The notes below the pieces were generated by a model, which saw only the letters and a program-made list of their open reading frames with translations, was not told the origin of the DNA and made no database searches. Shown here piece after piece: positions 10,896-22,400 of a DNA stretch of 64,000 bases. The number at the start of each line of letters is the position of its first letter. The stretch's first letter is position 1. Source of the stretch: Nyssa sinensis (lineage: Eukaryota; Streptophyta; Magnoliopsida; Cornales; Nyssaceae). The translations under genes and the position numbers were made by a program. The DNA lies in assembly GCA_008638375.1 (NCBI GenBank), contig CM018038.1, positions 10,183,740 through 10,247,739 on the forward strand, given 5' to 3'.

Positions 10896-13767
10896 GTGGG
10901 AGGGTTGAAACAAGATATATAGATGTTGCTTGAAGATGGATATATGGAGAAAGACAAAAAGGTTAGTATCACAAAAACAAACCACCATAGATAAACTATG
11001 CATGACTGTTGACACTGTAAATACCAAAATATATTAATATATTTGAATATAACAAAAAAGCTTCAAAAAAAATCTAATTTATTCAAGAATTCGACAAGGT
11101 AAACATAATGTGCTTTTTGATGACATGCATGGCTTTCCCAACTAAATTTCAATCTTGATTTTTCGTTCACCAATTCATGTTTACAAACATGTATCAAAAA
11201 TATCATAGCATCAATTAATTCCTCAATCTCGCAATGATCTTGAGAGCAGGAAAATCAAGACTATCGATACCTACAAGTATCTGGCAGAGGAATGAATGCA
11301 TTATTACCTCCTAAACCAGAAACATACTATTTTGTATGACTGTTATGCAAAGACTTGCAATAAATCTGGTAAGAGTGAATCAAGTAGAAGAATAGATAAT
11401 AATCAAAATATTATGATTTTTCCCAGTTGTCAACAGAGAAGAAATTAAGAGATATAAAGGGGAAATATTCTAGATCATTTGGATGGGAAGATTTGGAAAG
11501 AGAAGAAAAGATTCAAGTGGAGTGATTTTTTTCTCTCATTTGGATTGTTATAACAAAGAGAAAAGAAAAGATTAAGAAAGAAAGTTTGAGTGATTAGGAT
11601 CTCTTCTTCAATATTTCCAAAAGTAGATAGATTTGGAGAGAATATAAAGTTTAGTTAATGAAAATTTTAAAATAAAAAAGAGTTAAAAATTAGGGCAATT
11701 GTCGAACAAAAAGGGTATAATTGTCAAATAGTTTAAGATACTTTCCTTTTTTTTCCTACTAACTATTCAAGGAAGAGATAATGATTTTTTCTCATTTATC
11801 TCCTAAGCATTAAAGCAAGGCGAAGATGAATACCTTCTTTTCTTCTCTTCTATTTTAAATTATCTTTTCTTTCCAAAACTTCCTAACAAGTTGTTACATA
11901 AATTTTCTCTTTGAACCTAAAACAGATATTTTTTGGATAAGTAATCTATATACAAAAAAAATAAAAAATAAAAAAATGCCAGGAGAAGGCGAACCCATAT
12001 ACAAAAGAAGAAGCCTCCCAAACTATTTAAAAATGAATCTACAAAAATAAAGGATAAGATTCAACTACCCATAAGTATAACATTCACAAGAAAATGGAAA
12101 TCAAAGAAAGACGGGCAAAAGCTCTAAAATTCCCATCTCAACAATTTCTTTTTTCTTTTTTAACCCATAAAACAAAAAAAACTTAAAAATTCCCCTGTCT
12201 TCCTCTTGCTTCCTCTCCATTATTGGCTTTTCCTGTCTCCCCTCTTTTTAGATAAGTAAAGATGTTATTCGTTAAGAACGTCAAAAATGAGTGTGCAATC
12301 CATGTACACATGAGGTGTACTGTATACATATAAACGAGTATCATACCCTTCTACAAATATCCTCCAAAAAAAACCAACAAAGATTTTACTGATCAAGAAA
12401 AAAAAATGACCAAAGATTCTATCTCAATCCTAAAAAACTATTAACCCAAAAAAATAACATAAGGAGCCAATTTGTCTCAAATACCTAACAAATCACACAT
12501 TGAAATTCTCTTCAAGGTACACCCTATGTATTTGCCATAGAGGGTGCTCGGTTATATGAGGATCTTTTCTAGTGACAAAAAAAATTGCAATAAACAATAA
12601 TAGAAGTGGATAAGACCTAACCAGTCAAACATATAAATCTCAGGAAAAAGAAAACCTTCGAAATTGACTCACCATCTCCCTTTAGTGCTGGTGGAGCAGC
12701 TTCTTTGGCAAAGAAACGGACTGGAACTGCATGCTCTGGTTGCAGGATAATATGACCAGTATACAACTGTAGAATCACAGGAATCCATATGCAGTAAACA
12801 ATCCAATCTTTACAAATAAACATAGTAATTAGATCAGGGTGTGAATGTGTGTGCACAAATGGGCATGCAACTTTCCTAGTCTCATCTTTGGGGCGAAGTC
12901 AGCTGCTTAACCTTACCAATATAGGTTACGGTAGGTGTGACTAATCACTAATCCAATCTCAATAACTAAATTCCACATCCTGACATTCCAACAAGCGTCT
13001 TACTGCCTAACTTGCAGCCGTGCACAAAATGAGATCAAATTGCACATGCATTACTCTTTTCTTTGGGTTATTGCACCTCGAATGCAATTGTCATGATATG
13101 TGAACTTCTTCAATGTGGTTGCATGCTGATAATGAACTTTAGAACCCGAGGCTCCATCAGAGATGGAACAGAAATTGAAGAATTTTCACCACAAAAAGAT
13201 AACCTAAAAGGTGATTTATAGTCATGATCTTTTCTTTTCAATATAGGATCTGTTGCAGGCCACAAAGTTAACTATTGATGCATTTAGTGGGTCCACAAAT
13301 GTGCAAGAGATGGGCACCTTTCCACTTCACATGCCTTGTGTGGCGAAGGTAGTGGAGCAAATTATGTTGATAATGAAGGCCTCTCCTTGTTTCATGTCGG
13401 ACAAGTATTTGTCAGTGAACCCAAAACACTACAAGCATCCGTTGAAAAACTTTATTTGTAACAGTATTGTCAGATATATGAAAACCAAAATATAATTTTC
13501 AGCCCAAGCTTTTTAAGAAAGCTCACTGCAATAGGAGTGAATACAAGAGGGCGATTTTTATATACTCAAACCTGACCTACGTATTCCAATCAAGCACAGT
13601 CGAAAACTCAAGAACGAAAATTCTGAGAAAAATTGAAGATAATTCAACACTTTGTATACGAATCGGAACCAATGCACATGAAAACGTACAAGAACAATTG
13701 AGAGAGTGAGGGAGAAAGAGCATACCTGTCTAGTGGATCTGGATAGAAGACGAGAAGCGAACGCCAT
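515..13767 (-). CDS. MGP1: Mitochondrial ATP synthase 24 kDa subunit (FAd), 7 exons, 241 aa
   Basis: Exons (minus strand, 5' to 3'): 13767-13726, 12766-12673, 7434-7290, 6364-6254, 2714-2568, 970-848, 578-515. The spliced length is 726 nt, in frame throughout, with GT-AG junctions. The protein starts MAFASRLLSRSTRQ, an Arg/Ser-rich mitochondrial presequence. It continues through VPVRFFAKEAAPPALKGDE (about residues 29-46), the KEKITIDPDNPAAVAQYAKV block in exon 3, IPDARTYLLTLKEIR in exon 4, RGLTDDLGAEAMMMDALEKV in exon 5 and LGIRKEDLPKYEEQLELK in exon 6, with a charged helical stretch after it. It ends VDVKSLDLRNFA. Length and order match the plant-specific FAd subunit of mitochondrial F1Fo ATP synthase (Arabidopsis MGP1, needed for pollen), from recalled family knowledge. 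All key blocks are intact, so I judge it functional. Introns 2 and 4 are enlarged by transposons. Confidence 0.95.
1503..1628 (-). mobile_element. tRNA-derived SINE with 15-bp target duplication
   Basis: On the minus strand, a box-A-like TAGCTTGGTTGG is followed by the box B GGTTCAAGTCC, and the element ends in a long A-run (plus-strand T-run near 1508-1518). Flanking copies of TCAAGTGTYAATCTT at 1488-1502 and 1629-1643 differ at one base and look like the target-site duplication. It lies in intron 5 of the FAd gene. Confidence 0.75.
3022..3038. repeat. Poly-C tract
   Basis: Seventeen consecutive C in FAd intron 4 or 5 DNA between exon 5 and the LINE side flank. Similar mononucleotide C/G runs occur at 32469-32485, 32618-32630, 36496-36508 and 46060-46077. 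Such tracts are error-prone in sequencing, so lengths are approximate. Confidence 0.8.
3948..5961 (+). mobile_element. 5'-truncated L1-type LINE with poly-A tail and target duplication
   Basis: Begins inside the reverse transcriptase at a KLDIEKAFDHVS motif (about 3959). Further RT blocks follow: LRQGDPLSPFLF (about 4138), the catalytic LLFADDT (about 4285), [14 protein letters not shown] and GGLGVKDL. A zinc-binding RT C-terminal region (zf-RVT) runs to about 5860, and then there is a short 3' UTR and an A-run ending about 5959. In-frame stops (for example TAG at 4765 and TGA at 5053) and frameshifts make it dead. The 15-bp AGAATAGAAAAGGAA occurs at 3933-3947 and 5962-5976, a clear target-site duplication. 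It sits inside FAd intron 4, opposite in orientation to the gene. Confidence 0.93.
7878..8980. mobile_element. hAT-like MITE of about 1.1 kb with C/T-rich interior
   Basis: The ends are inverted: AGGGGTGCACGT near 7880 and ACGTGCACCC at 8971-8980. They are flanked by GTAAGCTA (7870-7877) and GTAAACTA (8981-8988), an 8-bp duplication with one mismatch, as expected for hAT elements. Both subterminal regions are rich in GGTTCGGGTTGGG-like repeats. The middle (8150-8690) is C/T-rich, with an unusual composition for this AT-rich window. Short open frames there are low-complexity Ser/Pro runs and are not called genes. It lies in FAd intron 2. Confidence 0.65.
9040..9560 (-). mobile_element. RTE-type LINE 3'-end remnant
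   Basis: The stretch around 9275-9345 (AACTCAACAAGCCTTAGTCC, then a CGGCTACATAGAT segment) resembles the conserved 3' end of plant RTE LINEs. Downstream text to about 9560 is compatible with degenerate continuation. No reading frame survives. The assignment is from recognition of the motif only. Confidence 0.45.
10858..10891. repeat. (AT)n microsatellite
   Basis: About 17 AT units in FAd intron 2, directly after a GT-rich run. Confidence 0.9.
11478..11888. mobile_element. MITE-like element with imperfect terminal inverted repeats
   Basis: The left end has GGGAAGATTTGGAAAGAGAAG. The reverse complement of the right end has GGAAGTTTTGGAAAGAAAAG, an imperfect inverted repeat of about 25 bp. The interior is AT-rich and non-coding. 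It lies in FAd intron 2. The superfamily is not decided, because no convincing target duplication was found. Confidence 0.5.
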
Positions 13768-13995
13768 TGAATTGTACCCGATTGATGATCAGAAACTTGT
13801 CTTCCCTCGGAGCTCCTTCGTGCTGTGTTTGTCTGATGATCTTGCTGGTTTTTCGCCCTAAATTGAGTCCGCTTTTGGAGATGGAAGTGATTTTACCAAA
13901 CGAAACGTTCAATGATGTGTAACACGGCGTCATATTTCAATCCGAGCTCTTCATACGCCGTCGTATTAGCCCACTAAGTTAGTGCCAACCCTAAT

Positions 13996-14630
13996 TAGAG
14001 TGCAATTCAGGCGGGCCGACTTAAGTCATATCTAAATCTAATCTAAATTGTAAAATTATCAACTCGGGTCTGGCATAAACTCGACTTTGAATCCAAAAAT
14101 TCAATCCAATGTCGGCCCAAATTAAAACTGATGAATATCATGTTGAACCCAAATCTGATTATTAATTTCATGTTTTTAGATTTTATTCACGATTTGTTTA
14201 ATATATTATTATCTTTTTTCTTATTTTAATTATATACTAAAAGTTTCAATAATTTTTCTCTATTTCTCATTTAACAAAAACAAAAAATATTAAAATAATT
14301 CTTTCAATATAATTTAATTTTAAAAAAATATTAAAGGTCAACAAATTTTTGAAATTATAAAAATATAAATAGTAATTTTTGTAAGAAAATCCTATAAATT
14401 TAATAGTGAATAACTAAAGTATAAAAAATATAATATATAAAATATTGAATCTGGATTTGAATTGGGCTCGAGTTTTCAAAGTATCAACCTAAGCCTAATT
14501 ATAATTTAAAGCGGGCTTGAATTATTTTATTCAAACCCAACTCAAAATATAAAAGATGAAACCCAAGCCTTAAAAAATTCAAGTAAGGCTCGGGTTGGGT
14601 TCAGGTTAGGCCGCCCAAGTTGCATCCCTA
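13996..14630. mobile_element. MITE-like element with TAGRGWTGCAA ends
   Basis: The left end TAGAGTGCAATTCAGGCGGG matches the reverse complement of the right end TAGGGATGCAACTTGGGCGG. Subterminal GGGTTGGGTTC/CGGGTCTGG repeats resemble those of the element at 7878-8980. The interior is AT-rich and non-coding. Confidence 0.6.
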
Positions 14631-15252
14631 TTGATAATTAATAAAGGAGATTAAAAATTTATTAATTATTAAATTTTCTCGTACTGTTATTAACCAATTA
14701 GTGTTTCTTATAAATAAATAATTTTTTATACAAAATTAGAACTTATATGTATTTTTTTAATGATATTTTTGTTTTTCATAAAAAAAACACATGTAATCCT
14801 CAACTTGTGACTTAAAAAACTTCTAACGTCCATTAAGTTGTGTTTTCCGAAGTTATAATTTTTCTTATTTATAATACTTTTAACTTTAATTATGTACAAT
14901 TAATAAATATAATTATCAAGAAGTGTCATAAATAGAATATATATATATATAAGTACTTATATAACTATTTTATTTCTAAAAAAATGTATTAATTATTAAT
15001 TATGACCGTAGAACTAAATTGATTACTTAAAAATTTATTAATTATTAGAGTGTCAATTGTTATTTTCCGTTATGAAATATAAGATATTGTTAAACCAATA
15101 CAATCACACAAATACATATAAGTAATGTGGCACCATATAATTATGGTACATTAATTACATGTTTTAATCTGTTGTCAATAATATAGTACCTCATTATTTG
15201 AGATACATAATTAGTACAATATTTTTTAATATATATTACTTAATGTAATTAT

Positions 15253-15700
15253 GAAGGTTTAATTGTTGGTGTTTCACTTGCTGTGAGACCCTCTTTTGAC
15301 AAGTACAAGAAAAAAATATTTTTATTGAGCAACCTGTTATGCGAGCTCCAGTAAGATTTACTTTTATATTATTCCAATCATCATATCTATTACCTTTTGT
15401 AAGACTTATTTTCAAATTTGTAAGTGTTCACATTGTACTGGTCTTTGACCTAATATTCTATTAATTAATACAAATACGAAGGTTTCATTGTAATATTTCA
15501 CCTATTTGGACCCCACATTGACAAGTATAAATAGAAATGTTTTTATTGAGCAATTTGGCAAATGAATTCCAATGAGAATTACTTTTGTGTTGTCTCAGTC
15601 TTCAAAAACATTTCTTTCTGTGGAATCCATTTTCAATTTTGCAAGCTTTAATGTAAATTCTATATCTATTTATATTTCTCGTCGCGCCTCATCTAAAAGT
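15253..15700. repeat. Diverged tandem duplication, period about 225 bp
   Basis: The block starting GAAGGTTTAATTGTTGGTG at 15253 recurs as GAAGGTTTCATTGTAATA at about 15478. The shared order is TTTCAC, GACAAGTA, TTTTTATTGAGCAA, CCAATGAGAATTAC-like and ATTTTCAAATTTG-like segments. It has no coding content. It may be part of an old retrotransposon. Confidence 0.6.
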
Positions 15701-16884
15701 AAACCACAACCCCATTTATGTATTCCCCTCGAAAAGAAAAAAAAATCTTTAGAATGAAAAAAATTATTATGTAAACAAATTATACCGCTCAAATGACTTG
15801 AAATCATTTACAAGCGATTTTACAATCCACGTCCAACTTTACTCATTATTGGACTTTAACACAACACATATATCTATATATCATAGTATTTTTGTAAATA
15901 TGATAAAACATAAGTGTCAAATTATAAATGCATAAAATAATTGAGACGGGATGACCTTTTTTCAACCCTGACTCCACCTCTTTTATGATCATCTCGAATA
16001 CATTCTATTAAAGATGGTATGGGACGGCATGGCTCACTCTTACCATTAGGTCACTTGAAGATTGATTTTATATAAAAATTTAGCATATAACACTCAGCCA
16101 AATTTAGGACAGGTAAGGTGGCGAACACGATTCATTAATTGACATTAGAATCAGATTAAAAGAAGAAAAAAAAATATAGGATTTCTTGATGGGTCTGCTT
16201 CTAGTATTATTACTCATTTAGCAATGACTGCGAGAGAAGGCTTGACAAGATATGCTTCTTACAAGAACAAAACATGATCAATTTTTATTGAATAATGTCA
16301 AGGACGTGCATGAGAAATACCTCATTTTTGTTAACTGATTTTCCTAGCAAGTCATCTTTCCCTGTTCCTTATTGGTGATTTACATTGTTTCTAATTTCAC
16401 ATGTTCTGCAAAAAATTGAGGGATTTATAATCTGGTTTTGATTTAAAAAAAGTCTCCCTTTTACAGCTGCTGGGCAACATGCAGGCAGATTCTATAACCA
16501 AACAACATTGACTATTAATTGATGATAAAAGGAATCAACGGCTGATTTATTTACTGTGATCGATCAGAAATTTAAATAATCAAACGAAAGCTGAGATAAG
16601 TCAACAATTCTTACATTGTACATACGAAGATTATATGTAGGTCAAAGGTCACAAATGGAAAAAATAAGAAGGGCTATAATGCAATTCAACTTTCAGAACT
16701 GTGTATTACTCAATACATACCAGATTGGCCCAGCATAATCTATCACATCAACTCCATTGCAATGCCATCTCCCCATAAATTTCTCTCATACCTGTTTTCT
16801 GCCCTACGATAATAATTATGGAGCTCTTAATAGCTCCGAGGGAATAAATGGATAAAGAGAATACGGAATAAAAAAAATCAAGAA

Positions 16885-16888
<4 letters not shown>

Positions 16889-16937
<49 letters not shown>
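16889..16937. repeat. (AT)n microsatellite
   Basis: About 24 AT units, the longest simple AT run in the window. Confidence 0.95.
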
Positions 16938-16941
<4 letters not shown>

Positions 16942-18974
16942 TGTTGTAAACTTCTCATGCATGATATCAAACTAAGTTTTGTGGAGCAAAAGGACCATAT
17001 AACACAAGAACTTTCAAAATACATCATCCACTAATAATTATAATGTGCTGCATCCAATATCAAAAAGTACGTAGATGTGATCACAAGTAATGAATAGTGA
17101 TCTCTAAGGCAGGGACTGCAATACGTACAAGCTTGTCCTAGTCAATTCATTTTTGAGAACAAGAATAAAGATCATTTAAGTTTGTTTGGTAATACTGTCT
17201 TTTGAACCACTTCAGATTGTTTACCTTTCCTCTGTCAAAAACTATAATGGAGAAGGTGATCAGGGAGTCACTGATAACGTAGTCAACATCTTAAAATCAA
17301 TCCTGAAATATAGAGGGGAAAATGCATATTACCACCGAAAGTGCAAAAGATGACTAGATATCTCTAAGTCATTCCCCCCATTTCACATCATAAAGTATTA
17401 AAGATCTACATACAATATGAGATGTTTTAGATAGGAAATTGCAATATAGATATATATATATATATATATATATTGTCAAAGAGGATATTTTTTATTTGAG
17501 TTTAGATAATGTTGTGGGACTGATATTTTAAAAGAAAATTAAGACAATATTATTCAATTATTAATACTAATTTCCCTTGAAGCCTTATGCACCTTCTATT
17601 CTGCCCAAGTTAAGTGACTCTTTTACATAAACTAGAATTAATCAATTGAACTAGCATTAAATCTAATGAACTTGATGCAGTTAATACCGCATGTTGAATA
17701 CTCATAGTAAAAAAATTAACAGGATAACCATCGAAGTAAAGCATACACAATTACAACAATCTCCCATAAAAAGGCAATATGAGGTGTTTTATTTAATGTT
17801 TGACATCCAAGAGAGAACAACTAGTGGGATTCCCATTTTGGGTTTAAATGTAATTGAAAATGCTATTAGTCTGGTTTTACCAAGTTTCCCTACAGCTTAG
17901 AAGTCCTAGGCCAGTAAGCCAGTTGGAATAAGACTTTATAGGAACCTATATATTAGGGTGTGCTTGGAATGATATTTCCACAATGACTTCTTCCTAATTG
18001 TTATTATATCATTTTCTTCATCGTTGTTTTTTTTTTTATATTTAATTTTTAAGGATGCAATTTAGGTCAATGGTTATTATTATTATTTTTTGATGGGTAG
18101 GTTAATGATTATTTTTAAGGAAGTAACCTCTACTTCCTTCTGCTTTTAACTTGGAGATAATGATTTGCTTACAAAGGCAAGAGTCACCAGCCAACAGACT
18201 ACCACCCTCCTCAAATTTTGTTAGCAAAGATCATGCTTCTTTTTCTATTCTCACCTCTCTTTCTCTATTTTTCTCTCTCCCCGTCTAAACTATTTATATT
18301 TAAAAGTCAAATTGGCATTTTCTCCACGTGTTTGTCTTCCTCCTCCTCCCACCTCTGTTCCAAATATATCTGTTCATTAAATTTCATATAAGCCAAATTG
18401 CCATTTCCAAACCAGCTTTCAGATATTTCAGCCCAGCGGGTGTTAGCACAAACCAGGCTTTCCCATAGTCACGATTTTCCCTTTAACCTGAACTTCCTTT
18501 CCTCATGCCCACTCCTTTTACAGTTCCAAGTTCTCTCAATAGGACGAGCTTCTACATCGCCACACCTGGGATCTTCTGCTAAATCATCATGCTCCAACCA
18601 AGATTTGGATTTCAATAGAGTTTCCAATACTGAAATCCCACTTCGACTAAAGCCACTTTGAAAGTTCAACCAATTTGTCTCCCAATTTATTTTAAAATTC
18701 TCATCAAATTAAAGTTCAGCATCTGAGTTCGATAAGGACATATTTTATGCTAAAAAAATTTAAACCTTGAGTGCAATTACCTCTTGAAACATGAATGAAA
18801 TTCACAATCTCACTTGGAGTTACTAGGTCCTGTGCTCAGGTGTTTTTCTCCACATGTATAATGGTACCCTTTCTTTTTTTCCCATCATGTAATGAGTGTA
18901 TTACACTAAAGTTATTTGATGGTTCAGGATCCAAAAACATTTCCATTGGATGATGGTCATAGGCATTACACAGA

Positions 18975-19065
18975 GTAATATATTTGCATTATATAAAAAG
19001 GAGAAAGAAAATCATAGCCGTTAAAAACAGTAATATATATGCTTTATATAAAAAGGAGAAAGAAA
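18975..19065. repeat. Short tandem duplication, about 50-bp unit
   Basis: AGTAATATATTTGCATTATA followed by AAAAAGGAGAAAGAAA is repeated almost unchanged about 50 bp later. It lies just downstream of the DUF1475 gene. Confidence 0.75.
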
Positions 19066-19471
19066 TTCACCAACAAAGATGGTGGGATACATCTACACTT
19101 ATCAAGCACATGATTACTTCTGAATCACCCTTGCGAAAATCCAAAATGAATGAAATACTCAATAATTAATAAAACAATTATTATGCATCGAAGTCCACAT
19201 AACAATCCATATGCACATTTCTTTTTAGAGCATTAAATTGAACTCCAGAGCAATCTTCCAGAAATCTGAGGTATAACAAGCACACAACATGTGCATTCCT
19301 CTAGATTAAATTAAATTAAACGGGGAGTTCAGGAGTTCAATCTTTCTCTAAGCAAGCATTCCAAGTTCATTTAAAATATATACAATATTCATATCATGAA
19401 TAAGCAAAAAATAAAAATAAAAAATCCATTCTCAAACTCTGACACAGAATTACCAACTATTATTGCAAGAT

Positions 19472-22400
19472 TCAAGACTGAAATGAGTATTTGACTTGCC
19501 TGTTGCTGCTATTTAATAGAACAAGGTAAACAGGATCTTGCGATGAGAGCTGGAAAAGCTGCTGGACAATATAGGCACATGTAGTGATGCTGCAAATGTA
19601 AAAGAAATCAGTACTATTCCCAAAGACAATAATAGGTAATGGCCGAGGGTGCTGTCCAATACACTTTGGACATACATGAAGACAAAAGAGAATAGAAGTG
19701 CCCAAATCCTGTTGACAATTTATAAGGCATACAACACCCTTTTGGCAGTCTGGTTTATAGTTAATGAGTTATGCGTGGACAAGGACATGATGTTGATTGC
19801 ACTAAAGGACATAAATCAATTTATGCAAGGCCCAAGAAGATTGCAAGTGAAACAAAGTAAACTAACTAAATAAAGGGTTGGGATCCCAAGTGCGTGAATG
19901 TGGGTTTGAGTTCAAGAGCAGCCACTATATGACTATATGCAAAATTATGCCAAAGGTTAAGTTTGTATCTAGTCCCTCCCTCCCAGCACCCCGCATTGGC
20001 AGGACCAACACTGCATAATGGCCTTAACAACTTCACATTTACCAAGTTAAGTTTATTCAGTGGAGATTAGGGTAAAAGATAAGGAGAAAAGAGTAGGAAG
20101 GAAAGAAAGAAAATTAGAAAAGAAAGATTTAGGGCTTAGTATTTCACTTCAGCCCTTACACCTTGCATTTATATACTAACATGGGGAAAAAAAATACAAT
20201 AATGCCCTTATGAACACAAAAAACTAACAAATACTCTAACAACATTATGGGAAAATGAACAAAGTTTACTGAAAACATTCAAATAATACCACCACCTAAA
20301 ACTGTAACCAGTCAAAGCAGTTGTTAATACAAAGATATCATTTTGGAAGCTTTTATGATCCAAACAATTATGATGCATCAAAGCTAGTCAAACATATAAC
20401 CAAAAAATATTTGGCTATATTTCCATAAAACTTGAATGATGAACATAAGAAAGCAAATAAAAAGATTAACTTGGTGACAGAAACACAGTATTTCATATTT
20501 ATATCAGACATATATTGCCAAGGCCTGCCAATCAATATGGTTCCTTGGCTATGTATATCCTAAAAAAAGAAATGACTATAACAACTCTCATTTTGCGGAA
20601 ATTATATCCACAAAAAACTACATGATAACATCAGCAGTTGAATTAATAGCTGAAATACTAAATCATGAAAGAAATTTACCTGCCAAAACATATCAATAAA
20701 GCTATCCAAACGAGTGCACTTATCCAACTTGATTCTTTATATGCTACCCAAACCTGATATGGAATATGAAAGCAAAAAGGATCAGATAATCAAACAAAGA
20801 CATGATTTTCTTAATGTTTTGAATTTGATATATACAAATTATTGAATTGTCAAAACAATTAAAAAAGTTTAAGTTCAATTCTATCCCAGATATTTGCCAA
20901 GTAATGAACATGTGTGGTTTTATTATCTCTTCGTAAGCTTCATAAGATAGACATATGTAATCATGCAAACTGTATTATGTTACATGGACTCAGTTACATG
21001 GGACTTGTGCCGGGGCATGTGTCTAGGTATTGAATTCATTGGATCCCGAGATATCAGGACATTGGAATTTGGCCAAACTATCAATGTTTCATATTGCTAA
21101 AATAAAGGGTATGTAGCTGTTTGCTTTAACTTGGTAAAATTGTGGAGAATGGGATCTAACTATCTAGCAATCTGTCTAATATCTAATGAAATAGCCAACC
21201 GTTACAACTTGAGATACCCATGCTGTGGTTCAAGCTTGTAGGCTACTGATGTAAAGCTCAATTAAGTAGATACTTTAGCGCCTAAATCAGAGCATATGAA
21301 AACACAGAACCATAAGTTTTTACAGCAATCAACCAATCAACTCATGAAAAAGTGTACACATTTTAGATTGCAACTTTTTATTTTTCTTTTAATTATTTTT
21401 TGCAACTTAAATTAATCAAAATATTATTGGAAAAATATTTGGCCAGCTGAGTGGGTTTTACAGGGTCAAACTAGCAATTGAGTCAGCTGATAGAATTCTC
21501 AATAACCCAATATTTTCTTAATTTTTCTACCTTCCTATTTAGTCTCGCATGTAACATTTTCCAATTTAGAGTTTTCTGTGTAAAGGTTCTGCCTTTTTTT
21601 CAGTCACAATAGCCAAGTGAAACCTGAGATTGATAGTTCACTCAAGTTGTACAACTTTATGGGACATGGAAATTTACATAAAAAACAAAGAAAATAGGAT
21701 GTTGAGATCAAGGATCAGATTTTTGTTTTGCAGTGTTATTTTAGTTGGTTAGGAAACGGAATATTATGTTTTAGAAACATTTCAGAAATACAATTGAAAC
21801 AATAAAAAAAAGAAGCTGAAAACATATTACAACATTTGGAAATATATAGTAAAATATATAAATGGATGAAAGTAAAAAAATAATTAATTGATTGAATATT
21901 TTTTAGGCCTAACATTATTTATACAAGAGGATACTAGGATAGAATTGAGGAGCAAATATAAATGTGAAGTCATTAATTAAAATCAGGGCTATAAATAAAT
22001 AGGCATATACCATGTAATATACATGAAATAGACAATTTGACCAAGTCACACGTAAAATAATAGTCTAAGCTAGGTTTTTTTAATTGCAGCTATGTATTAT
22101 AATAAATCTTTCTCCTACCTTTACATTCCATTACTTCTACATCTCTTTATCTACCATTTTAAAAAAATAAAAATAAAGATATCTCAATATTCCCCTTTAT
22201 TTGAAAAAAAAAAAAAAAGGAATATCTATTACTAATTTATGGAATTCTTGTTGACATAAAGGAAAAGTTTCGACTATTTCAGTTTGTTTTGATTATTTTT
22301 CGATATGTTTGGATGAGAATAATTTTGTTTCTGTGGAAACATATGTATTTCAATTTTCTACTATCTCATTTCGATTAATTGGAAAATGGACCATTTCAAT

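Larger units (their letters stand above)
13768..19471. other. Intergenic region between the FAd gene and the DUF1475 gene
   Basis: This is the promoter/5' side of the FAd gene and the 3' side of the DUF1475 gene. It contains a MITE-like element (13996-14630), a diverged tandem duplication (15253-15700), (AT)n tracts at 16889-16937 and 17451-17473, and a short tandem duplication (18975-19065). Small open frames, including one of 87 codons at 18398-18661, show no recognisable domain and I do not call them genes. Confidence 0.5.

Noticed and set aside
13253..13495. 80-codon plus-strand frame
   Set aside because: It lies in FAd intron 1, has no recognisable domain and shows no supporting splice or start context.
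18398..18661. 87-codon intergenic frame
   Set aside because: A comparable frame exists on the opposite strand. No domain or splice context is seen.
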